A stretch of DNA of 14,896 nucleotides from Chlamydiota bacterium (GTDB lineage: Bacteria > Chlamydiota > Chlamydiia > Chlamydiales > VGMA01): the NCBI GenBank assembly GCA_016866575.1, contig VGMA01000024.1:1-14896 (forward strand). The letters run 5' to 3'. The translations under genes were made by a program, and so were the position numbers. The notes below the pieces were generated by a model. The model saw only the letters and a program-made list of their open reading frames with translations, had not been told where the DNA came from and did not search any database. Below, in pieces: positions 7,032-14,092 of this stretch. The first letter of the stretch is position 1. The number at the start of each line of letters is the position of its first letter.

Positions 7032-9239
7032 TTACATCTTCTTTTTGTATTGAGGGGGCAGCGGATCAAATTTCACGTGAGATTGTAAAGTGGTCTTCCA
7101 AATCCTAATGCTGCGTACTATGGTTTTAAGGAATTCTTCGTTATGTCTAGGATCATCAAAACGTACAAGGTACGAAAGGCAAGAAATGTCGTAAGCTCCC
7201 AAGAAAGAAGATGTGACAGTGATTGATTCGATATTTAAAGCTTCGATTTGTTGAGAGACGAAATCCTTAAAGGTGGGATTGATCGCACTTAAAACCACAA
7301 GAAAGTAATTATCAATGATTTGTGTTTTTAAGAAAAAGACCTGTTTGTTGTAGTCATGCTCAAGAGCCTCAAGTAGAATCAAAAATTGCTTTTTCAAAAT
7401 CGCGGGAGCAATAAGACTTTGCATGTATGTCGGATTGAGAGAATAGAAATAATTTTCTAAAAGGAAATCTTGGTGGATATTCATCTGCAAAAGAAGTTTT
7501 TTGAGGTCAATCAAAGCTTCGTTTTGTTTTGAAATCATCCCGCCGTTATAATCGCGTATATCGCCTAAAACTCTAGTTAACTCGCTAAAAACAGCCCTTC
7601 TTGCTTCATAAAGATCTAAAGAGTAGTCTTTTCTCAAAAATGCAGCTTTATCTAGATGCATCTCAAAAACATTAGCTTCTTTGGGGTATTTTTTTCTTAG
7701 CTGTCCTACGAGTTTTACATCGTGATCGCTGAATTTGATGCTCGATTTTTCTTTAGTGAATAGTTTTTGTAGAGGTTTGTCTTCAGGCTTCAAAAGACGA
7801 AGTAGTATGATAGTGAACGATAGCTTTGTTTGCGTCTGTTTGTGGAAGGTGATGACTACTTGGGGTATGTCTTGGACGTATTTAAGTTGATTGCTCAAAA
7901 TAAGAATATTTCGCATCACTTCTTCTTCATTTCTTGGCATGAAGATCGGATTGATGACACTTTCAATACGCTCTTTGATTTCAGTAGGCAACCTCTTTCT
8001 TAACTCCTGAATTTCTTGAATGGAAAAAGTTGCGTTACCCTTTTTTTCTACTTCGAGATAGATGGTTCTGACTTTATTTGAGCCTCTTCTATCGATGATG
8101 CTGGAATCTTTCACTTTCGTCACATGAGGTATGCAACTTTGTATCGCTTTAAGAACATGTCTTTCTTCGAAGATCTCGTTTTCTCGCAGCAGGTTGATTC
8201 CTACCAATACTCCAACTATGGGAGTGTTTTTTTGCTCATCTTGAATGGTTGTTTTGAGCACTTTGATGCTTAAATGGCGTTGATGAGGCTGTGAAAGGAC
8301 AAAATTGGTAAGAGATTTATGGAATAGGTACTTATAGGAGATAATTCTGGTTAAGTGCTTGATATCTCTAGTTACAGTGAATTGATCTTTAAACTGTAAG
8401 ATGAAGTATTGAAGTTCATTATAAATATCTCTTTCGAAGACTTGAGGCCTAAATTCAAGAAGCGGAGCGATTTGCTCCTTAATTTGGGTTACTTTTTCTT
8501 CTGCTGAAACTTTAATCAAAAAGTGGTGCATTTGATCAAAAATATTATGATCAAATTCTCTTGAGGGTCGATCGAGTAAAGAGGCGATGTTTTCTTGAAT
8601 AATGATCTTTTTTTGATCAATCGTTAAAGGTTTAAGAGCAATAACATTTCTTGCATGCTGAACAGCCAATATATTCAGTTTGATTTCTTTTGAAAGAGAG
8701 GGGAGATTCGCTTTTACTAAATGGAGGTCTTTAGGATTGTCGATTCTCATGAATAGTTCATGCAAAAAGTAACCTCGTTGAGGAAGTAGCTTAAAGCGAA
8801 AAGCCATAGAGACTACGTTTACAAGAGGCAATTGCTTTCCAGGAATAAGCCATCGGCTACACGTATCGCTAACAAAGCGTCCAACACCATGCGTGTATTC
8901 AGAAGAGCAAAGAACGGCAATCGATAAAATATAGGGAGCTTGGTTAGTTGGTTTAGACCAACGCAATATAGGGATCTGCTCTTCAAGGGCATCATAGAAT
9001 TCTTCAATTGTCTTTTTTTCTTGAAAAGATTCTATAAATTTTCCTTTATCCAAAACTTCTTCAGGTATGAGCCTTTTAATGATGTTTTGTAGAGCACTAA
9101 AATAGTGGGAAAAACTCTCTTGATTTTCTTCAGGACAATCAAATGGAGCGGTGATTTCTAAGAGTCGAGGCAAAAAGCTTCCTTCCGGAGAAAAAAACCC
9201 TTCAGATTCATCGGAAAGTAGTTCCATATCCTGCAACAT
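7032..9239 (-). CDS. large uncharacterised protein, 735 aa
   Basis: I do not recognise this protein with confidence. It is soluble in appearance: no signal peptide, no membrane segments, rich in charged residues and leucine, mostly alpha-helical by eye, with acidic N-terminal residues and a basic KKKM tail. The N-terminal third has HEAT-like helical runs. A middle strand-rich section (about 330-410) starts near PIVGVLVGINLL. A later segment (about 560-610), with RRAVFSELTRVLGDIRDYNG then GMISKQNEAL, reads like a conserved core. The latter half faintly resembles the region ahead of the catalytic domain in large NAD-dependent glutamate dehydrogenases, but no catalytic dehydrogenase domain follows. 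ATG 9239 is the first start; a second Met at codon 5 is possible. A TGTACA-N16-TATACT promoter candidate lies just upstream. Length and intact frame argue for a real gene. Confidence 0.85.
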   Translation of the reverse strand: MLQDMELLSDESEGFFSPEGSFLPRLLEITAPFDCPEENQESFSHYFSALQNIIKRLIPEEVLDKGKFIESFQEKKTIEEFYDALEEQIPILRWSKPTNQAPYILSIAVLCSSEYTHGVGRFVSDTCSRWLIPGKQLPLVNVVSMAFRFKLLPQRGYFLHELFMRIDNPKDLHLVKANLPSLSKEIKLNILAVQHARNVIALKPLTIDQKKIIIQENIASLLDRPSREFDHNIFDQMHHFLIKVSAEEKVTQIKEQIAPLLEFRPQVFERDIYNELQYFILQFKDQFTVTRDIKHLTRIISYKYLFHKSLTNFVLSQPHQRHLSIKVLKTTIQDEQKNTPIVGVLVGINLLRENEIFEERHVLKAIQSCIPHVTKVKDSSIIDRRGSNKVRTIYLEVEKKGNATFSIQEIQELRKRLPTEIKERIESVINPIFMPRNEEEVMRNILILSNQLKYVQDIPQVVITFHKQTQTKLSFTIILLRLLKPEDKPLQKLFTKEKSSIKFSDHDVKLVGQLRKKYPKEANVFEMHLDKAAFLRKDYSLDLYEARRAVFSELTRVLGDIRDYNGGMISKQNEALIDLKKLLLQMNIHQDFLLENYFYSLNPTYMQSLIAPAILKKQFLILLEALEHDYNKQVFFLKTQIIDNYFLVVLSAINPTFKDFVSQQIEALNIESITVTSSFLGAYDISCLSYLVRFDDPRHNEEFLKTIVRSIRIWKTTLQSHVKFDPLPPQYKKKM

Positions 9240-9245
9240 AAGTTT

Positions 9246-9273
9246 AGTATAAACGCAATAGAATATTTGTACA
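9246..9273 (-). promoter_or_regulatory. candidate sigma-70-type promoter for the 735-aa gene
   Basis: Read on the minus strand, TGTACA (9268-9273, four of six matches to TTGACA) is followed after 16 bases by TATACT (9246-9251, five of six matches to TATAAT). The -10 box ends only 6 bases before the ATG at 9239, so the transcript would begin at or just before the start codon. The site lies in the short gap after the oppA-like gene and would give the last two genes of the group their own promoter. Confidence 0.4.
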
Positions 9274-9276
9274 CTG

Positions 9277-10929
9277 TTAAGATTCGGAGAAAGCTAGCAA
9301 GTGGTTTTTCTCAGATTCTGAAGGTTCTCTTATAGACTGATCGATCTGGACTTGATTGAGGAAAAAGCTCCCTGTAGGTCGCACGACAAGATTTTTTACA
9401 TAAGGTTTTTTCATGTACGACGCATTCCAGTGATATAGTGTAGTTACAGGAATTTGACTCACAAGAATTCCTAGTGCTTGATCAAGGTATTCTGTTCTTT
9501 GGTAATCATCTAATTCTTTTTTTGCAAGGTCGAGTAAGCGGGTGTATTCAGGATGAGAAAATCCGGGGTAATTTTTAGGATTGTCGCTAGATTTGAATCT
9601 TTCTAAGAGATTCATAGGATCTTGATACTGCGCATACCACACACACTGACCTATCGCATAATCTCTTGATGTAAGCTTGGAAAGGAGGATTTTGTGGTCC
9701 AATTTTACAAGTTCAACGCTTACCCCTAGATTTTTTTTCCACTGCGATTGGAGCGTTTGAGCCACTCGTATATGCTGTGTAGAATTTGAGTAGATCATTG
9801 AAAGATGTAAAGAAAGCTCATCGATATCGATTTGGAGTTCTTCTAAGCCCTTTTTCAAAAAAAATTTAGCTCTAGAGATATCGTGATCGTTGATCATGTG
9901 CTGAGAGTATCCTTTGCGAAGAGCCGGGGGCATTAAATTGATGCCATTGTCATCTTTGAGTAAGGTAATGTTGTCTATAATATCTTGTCGATTGATCGCT
10001 AGTGCAAAAGCTCTACGTAGATTGAGGTTGTTAAAGGGGAATTTTTCTGTATTGAACGAGATTAAAGTAGATGCAGGACAAGATAGAGTATGGATTTGAT
10101 CTTTGTCAATAAATTGGGGCAAAGCATCAGTGGGTATAGAAGTAAAAGGCAGCCCAATTACATCGAGCTCATTCATCTCATACATTCCAAGAGCTGTGAT
10201 TTCGTCATTGATAAAACTAAAACTTATTCCTGGCAGTTTTACATTTTCTTTGTCCCAGTAGTGAGGGTTTTTTTCAAGAAGCATCTCTCTGCCACGTACC
10301 CAGCGAGTAGGTCTAAAAGGGCCGTTACAGATAAATTCATCCCCAACAGCTTCTGCCCAGCCAGGATTTTTTTTAGCAAGAGATTGCTTAACAGGACTTA
10401 AAACACAGAAAGAAACAACTTCTAAAAAATAAGGAGTGGGGTCTTCTAATTCCACTATGAGCGTTTTAGGATCTGGGGCATAGATGCCAACAGAATCTAA
10501 AGGCAGCAAACCTTTTTTGGCCGCTTCTGCATTTTTTATAGGATAGAGCAAATGGGCATTTGGACAGGGAAATTCTGGATCTATCATATCAAGCCAAGTA
10601 TCCAAAATATCGTAAGAGCTCATCAAGGAACCATCAGACCAATAGGTTGTTTTTAGATGGAATGTGTATGTTTTTTTATCATCAGATAATTCAATTTCTT
10701 CAGCAAGCGCAGGAGCATACTCTCCCTCTGGTGTTTGTCTTGTCAAACCTTCAAAAAGCAAAAAATGGACAGTGGAAGAGACAAGATCGCCCCCTTTTCT
10801 CGGGTCGAGGGTAGATGGATCTTGCATCAGGTTTAAATTGATGTGGGGTCTATGGACAAAAGTCTGTTTTTTAGTTGAATCGCAGCTAGTAAGGATTGTG
10901 AAGAGTAAAAGAAAATAGAACTTCATCAT
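9277..10929 (-). CDS. oppA: OppA-like oligopeptide-binding lipoprotein (downstream copy)
   Basis: Extracytoplasmic solute-binding protein of the SBP_bac_5 family (ABC peptide uptake), 550 residues. The N-terminus has a short hydrophobic signal with lipobox LTSC and lipidated Cys16, followed by Asp17. In E. coli, Asp at +2 keeps lipoproteins in the inner membrane. Family marks include STLDPRKGG, the KTYTFHLK and YWSDG segment, GPFRPTRW, LEKNPHYWD, FNTEKFPFNNLNLRRAFALAINR and DPMNLLERFKSS. The same marks recur in the same order in the neighbouring upstream gene, so the pair arose by duplication. The ATG at 10929 is followed by a second ATG codon; no Shine-Dalgarno is seen. It follows its paralogue by 28 bases. 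No OppB, C, D or F permease or ATPase gene is in the window. The exact ligand is unknown. Confidence 0.93.
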   Translation of the reverse strand: MMKFYFLLLFTILTSCDSTKKQTFVHRPHINLNLMQDPSTLDPRKGGDLVSSTVHFLLFEGLTRQTPEGEYAPALAEEIELSDDKKTYTFHLKTTYWSDGSLMSSYDILDTWLDMIDPEFPCPNAHLLYPIKNAEAAKKGLLPLDSVGIYAPDPKTLIVELEDPTPYFLEVVSFCVLSPVKQSLAKKNPGWAEAVGDEFICNGPFRPTRWVRGREMLLEKNPHYWDKENVKLPGISFSFINDEITALGMYEMNELDVIGLPFTSIPTDALPQFIDKDQIHTLSCPASTLISFNTEKFPFNNLNLRRAFALAINRQDIIDNITLLKDDNGINLMPPALRKGYSQHMINDHDISRAKFFLKKGLEELQIDIDELSLHLSMIYSNSTQHIRVAQTLQSQWKKNLGVSVELVKLDHKILLSKLTSRDYAIGQCVWYAQYQDPMNLLERFKSSDNPKNYPGFSHPEYTRLLDLAKKELDDYQRTEYLDQALGILVSQIPVTTLYHWNASYMKKPYVKNLVVRPTGSFFLNQVQIDQSIREPSESEKNHLLAFSES

Positions 10930-10957
10930 TTAGTAAAGTTTAGGTTAGCTAAGGTTT

Positions 10958-12562
10958 TTAAGCAAGCTCAGGATCAATCGATACAAACTCCCAATGGAGT
11001 GATCCAATAGGTGAGATGTAAAAACCTTTTACATGAGGTTGCAAAAGATAATTCATGTGCCAGTGATAAAGGCAAGTAAAAGGCATATCTTCTGCCAATA
11101 TTTCTTCAGCTTTTTCCAGAAATTGGATCCGTTCCACGGGAGAAAAAAGATGTAAAGAGTCGTTCAATAAATCGATATAATCACGATTTTCCCAGCCGGA
11201 GTAATTTTTGATGTTATGCTTTGACTTGAAGCGTTCTAAAATATTCATAGGATCATTGTATTGAGCTGACCATGAAAATTCTGCTACTTGGAAGTCTTTT
11301 TTTCTCATTTTTTGAAGAAAGTATTGCAGCTCATATCCATAGAGATCGACTTGAATGCCAAGTACTTCGTGAAGCTGCTGCTGGATCGCTTGAGCAATTT
11401 TTGCATAGCAATCTTCATTGTAATAGCTGATTTGGATCGAAGGGAAATCTTCTTTTGCTATCTTAAGCTCATCAAGACCTTTTTTAAAAAGTTCTCTAGA
11501 TAGATCATTATTTGCATCTATTAAAAGCTCTTTAGGGTCTTTTTTCTTCAAAACCGGGGGGATGAAGTCCGTTGCTACGATTTCTCCTAACTGGGTAATG
11601 TTATCTACGAGTTCTTTTCGATTGACAGCGCAGGCTATCGCTTTACGGATGTTTTTATTTGTGTAGGGAAATTTATCTACATTGAAGGTAAGCATTGTAG
11701 TAGCCCCTAAAGGAGATGAGTGAATCATCCCTCTTTTTGAGAGGATCTGAAGCGTATCTAAAGGAAGAGGAGAGAATGCACCGCCTACAAAATCGATCTC
11801 TTTGTTTTCAAACATTGTTAAGGAAGTCACATCTGATGCAACAATACTTACATGGATACCCTCTAGATGTACATTTTTTGCGTCCCAAAAATAGGGGTTT
11901 TTTTCTAGCACCAGTTGATCGTTGTGGAGCCATTTTTTCAAAAGAAATGGACCTGAGCATAAAAGCTCATGTTTTTTATTTTCGTCGTATTTCACAGCAT
12001 AAAAAGCGCTAAAGGAGGTCAAATCTAAAAAGTAGGGGATGGGGTGCTCTAGTTCAACGACGATTGTTTTGTCATTAGGTGTATGTATTCCCACATCATC
12101 TAGGGAAATTTCTTGACGAAAGGCTTTTTCAGCATTTTTTATGACAAAGAAAAGATGGGCTACTGGAGATGGAAAATGGGGATCTAAAACCTCTTTCCAA
12201 GTTTTTGCAAAATCATAAGAAGTGATAGGGCTTTGATCAGACCAAAAAGCTTTTTTCAAAGTAAACGTATATGTCTTTCGATCTTCAGAAATTTCAATAT
12301 TTTTAGCCAAAGAAAGAGCTCTTGGGTCCTCTGGGGTCATTCTAGTAAGCCCTTGCAAGGTCATTACATGCAAAGCTGGAGAAATTGGATCGCTTCCTTT
12401 ACGAGGATCTAATGAAAGAGGCTCTTGCTTAAAGTTGATTCTTAATATTTTGTCATTTCGTTGTATCACGGCAGGCTTACCTATATCCATTTGCTGAAGC
12501 AAATAGAAAGAGCAGCTAACAAAAACCGAAAATAAGCAAACTTTAATCAGAGATTTTAACAT
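10958..12562 (-). CDS. oppA: OppA-like oligopeptide-binding protein (upstream copy)
   Basis: A second SBP_bac_5 peptide-binding protein, 534 residues from ATG 12562. The frame stays open to a TTG at 12628, but that would put about 22 non-signal residues before the signal sequence and run back through the divergent promoter region, so the ATG is chosen. The N-terminus MLKSLIKV plus a hydrophobic run ends in FVSC at Cys17. This is an imperfect lipobox (Phe at -3), so lipidation is likely but less certain than in the downstream copy. Shared motifs include LSLDPRKGSD, KTYTFTLK, LEKNPYFWD, FNVDKFPYTNKNIRKAIACAVNR, DPMNILERFKS and LYHW. It is first in the minus-strand group and is divergent from the efflux gene. 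Two differing copies may widen ligand range (inference). Confidence 0.92.
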   Translation of the reverse strand: MLKSLIKVCLFSVFVSCSFYLLQQMDIGKPAVIQRNDKILRINFKQEPLSLDPRKGSDPISPALHVMTLQGLTRMTPEDPRALSLAKNIEISEDRKTYTFTLKKAFWSDQSPITSYDFAKTWKEVLDPHFPSPVAHLFFVIKNAEKAFRQEISLDDVGIHTPNDKTIVVELEHPIPYFLDLTSFSAFYAVKYDENKKHELLCSGPFLLKKWLHNDQLVLEKNPYFWDAKNVHLEGIHVSIVASDVTSLTMFENKEIDFVGGAFSPLPLDTLQILSKRGMIHSSPLGATTMLTFNVDKFPYTNKNIRKAIACAVNRKELVDNITQLGEIVATDFIPPVLKKKDPKELLIDANNDLSRELFKKGLDELKIAKEDFPSIQISYYNEDCYAKIAQAIQQQLHEVLGIQVDLYGYELQYFLQKMRKKDFQVAEFSWSAQYNDPMNILERFKSKHNIKNYSGWENRDYIDLLNDSLHLFSPVERIQFLEKAEEILAEDMPFTCLYHWHMNYLLQPHVKGFYISPIGSLHWEFVSIDPELA

Positions 12563-12571
12563 CGCATAACA

Positions 12572-12600
12572 GGTATACCACAACAGCGCATTTATGAAAA
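12572..12600 (-). promoter_or_regulatory. candidate promoter for the minus-strand oppA-led group
   Basis: On the minus strand TTTTCA (12595-12600) and TATACC (12572-12577) are separated by 17 bases; each matches four of six consensus positions. The -10 box ends 9 bases before ATG 12562, implying little or no 5' leader. AT-rich DNA produces such matches by chance, so support rests mainly on the position upstream of the first gene of the group. Confidence 0.35.
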
Positions 12601-12619
12601 ACGAGTAAGCGCGTTCTAG

Positions 12620-12637
12620 TGCTAGCAAGGGCTAGCA
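12620..12637. repeat. 7-bp perfect inverted repeat in the divergent intergenic region
   Basis: TGCTAGC (12620-12626) and GCTAGCA (12631-12637) are exact reverse complements around a 4-base AAGG spacer. It lies midway between the two candidate promoters. No T-run follows on either strand, so a terminator is unlikely. It could be a protein-binding site or a small hairpin. A third CTAG is at 12616-12619, just outside the repeat. Confidence 0.5.
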
Positions 12638-12648
12638 GGCGAAATTGT

Positions 12649-12673
12649 TGTTTACAAAATACACTTGTAAACA
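12649..12673. promoter_or_regulatory. 25-bp palindromic operator candidate upstream of the MFS efflux gene
   Basis: TGTTTACAA (12649-12657) and TTGTAAACA (12665-12673) are perfect reverse complements of 9 bases each, separated by 7 bases. The left arm contains the TTTACA that is the best -35 box for the efflux gene, and the right arm reaches to just before the -10 box. A dimeric repressor bound here would cover the promoter. TetR- and MarR-family regulators of drug pumps bind sites of this general shape. No regulator gene is in the window, so the binding protein is unknown. Confidence 0.6.
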
Positions 12674-12680
12674 GTATACC
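12651..12680 (+). promoter_or_regulatory. candidate promoter for the MFS transporter gene
   Basis: TTTACA (12651-12656, four of six to TTGACA) and TATACC (12675-12680, four of six to TATAAT) are 18 bases apart. A start near 12687 would leave a leader of about 20 bases. AAAAGGA at 12684-12690 resembles a Shine-Dalgarno but lies 18 bases from ATG 12709, farther than usual. The promoter overlaps the palindrome at 12649-12673. Confidence 0.4.
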
Positions 12681-12708
12681 TTCAAAAGGAAATTTTAAGA
12701 TTGTGTGA

Positions 12709-14091
12709 ATGAAAAAATCAGATATTGCTAATAGATGGCTTGTCTTAATCGCTATGACTAGCTGCCTTGCGATGATTTTTCTCGATTCAACCATACTCCC
12801 TGTAGCTTTACCTACTATTCAGAAATCTTTTGGAATTTCTCCGCTCGCTTTAAGATGGATCGTCGATATTTATTTTTTATGCAATGCTTCATTTGTTATC
12901 GCAGGAGGACGTGTTGCTGACTTGTTTGGCCACAGGTTCTTGTTTTGCACAGGGATGCTTCTTTTCGCTTTTGCTTCTGCTATTGGAGGTATTAGTCAAA
13001 ATCTCTATCACCTTTTAGCTGCTAGAGCTCTGCAAGGAATCGGTGCAGCTTTTATGGGGCCAGCTTCCATGGCTGTATTGATCGATGTTTTTCCTCTGAA
13101 AGAGAGGGGGAAAGTTCTAGGAGTCAGTGTTAGCATCAGCTCTATATTTTTAGCTTTAGGCCCTTTTATAGGGGGCTTATTGACGGAGATGATTTCATGG
13201 AGATGGATATTTCTTGTAAATTTTCCTATAGCGCTATTAGGCATCACCCTTGCTTTAATTAGCGTAAAAAAATCTGTAAAAAGGAAAGAGCCTTTTGACG
13301 CTATCGGCTGCTTTTTGCTGATTTTTGGCTTAGTTTGCTCAACGATTTTTTTAATGGAAATCCGCTATGCATCCTTAATTGTCCTTCTTCAGTTATTTTT
13401 CACCTCTTTATTTTCTTTCATCTTGCTCTATAAACGAAGCATTAGAATAGAGCACCCGTTTGTAGAATTTTCCCTATTTCGTTTAAAGACTTTTTCTTAT
13501 GGAACCGTAATTGTTCTATGTGCTCAGTTTTTGTTGATGAATACGGTGTTTTGGCCGATATTTTTTCAACAAGCCCTCTCTTACACCCCTCTTCAAGCAG
13601 GATCGTATACCATTATATCGACGCTTCCTGTGATGGTGATCTCACCGATTTCCGGTTACTTATCTGATAAAAAAGGGCCAAGAGTTCCTGTTGTCATAGG
13701 ATTTTTGAGCATTATATTTGCTTGCTATCTTATATGCATGTTTTGCGTATGGCGCTTTGAGCAATGCCTTCTTTGGGGAGTGCTTCTTTTTGGTACAGGC
13801 TTAGCATTTATTATGACTCCCACAGGAACAGCTACGCTAAGCTATGCTCCAGACAATAAAAGAGGCTTAGCATCAGGTATTTACAATACAATTCGTTTTA
13901 CCGGAGCTTCCATTGGGATAGCAACGTTAGGAACAGCTCATGAGTTTGTTTATTCAGAAGATAGCGCAAAAATACCGATCTATGGACTGATTGCAGATAA
14001 TATTGTTAGCATTTGTGTAGCAATTTTAGGTCTTGTATTGACTTGGCTTTATTTAAAAGCGTATAACAAAAAAGAAATACTTGAGGGGTAA
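12709..14091 (+). CDS. MFS transporter, DHA2 (EmrB/QacA-like) drug-efflux family
   Basis: A 460-residue inner-membrane transporter, probably a proton-driven exporter of drugs or other small molecules. Many hydrophobic helices are visible, in keeping with the 14-helix DHA2 family. Helix 1 has the DHA2 motif LDSTILPVALPTIQ (25-38). The loop 2-3 motif A is GGRVADLFGHRF (66-77), motif B is RALQGIGAAFMGP (106-118), and motif C with its follow-on is GPFIGGLL then SWRWIFLVNFP (151-173). A late helix carries TPTGTATLSYAPDNKRGLASGIYNTIRF. An in-frame stop at 12706 immediately precedes ATG 12709, so this is the longest possible start. It is divergent from the oppA group and behind a palindromic operator candidate. 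The next gene starts one base after its stop. Substrate is unknown; no EmrA-type membrane-fusion partner is seen. Confidence 0.94.
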   Translation: MKKSDIANRWLVLIAMTSCLAMIFLDSTILPVALPTIQKSFGISPLALRWIVDIYFLCNASFVIAGGRVADLFGHRFLFCTGMLLFAFASAIGGISQNLYHLLAARALQGIGAAFMGPASMAVLIDVFPLKERGKVLGVSVSISSIFLALGPFIGGLLTEMISWRWIFLVNFPIALLGITLALISVKKSVKRKEPFDAIGCFLLIFGLVCSTIFLMEIRYASLIVLLQLFFTSLFSFILLYKRSIRIEHPFVEFSLFRLKTFSYGTVIVLCAQFLLMNTVFWPIFFQQALSYTPLQAGSYTIISTLPVMVISPISGYLSDKKGPRVPVVIGFLSIIFACYLICMFCVWRFEQCLLWGVLLFGTGLAFIMTPTGTATLSYAPDNKRGLASGIYNTIRFTGASIGIATLGTAHEFVYSEDSAKIPIYGLIADNIVSICVAILGLVLTWLYLKAYNKKEILEG

Positions 14092-14092
14092 A

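Noticed and set aside
10090..10401. Plus-strand open frame of 103 codons opposite the oppA-like gene
   Set aside because: It is antisense to a clear gene, has no Shine-Dalgarno and no recognisable domain; a shadow frame. The other frames opposite or inside real genes were rejected for the same reason.
12563..12628. Upstream extension of the oppA-like gene to a TTG at 12628
   Set aside because: It would add 22 residues ahead of a good signal sequence and run through the candidate promoter; ATG 12562 gives a normal exported protein.
12543..12794. Minus-strand 83-codon frame across the divergent region
   Set aside because: It overlaps the efflux gene start and both palindromes, and its product resembles no protein I know; likely chance.
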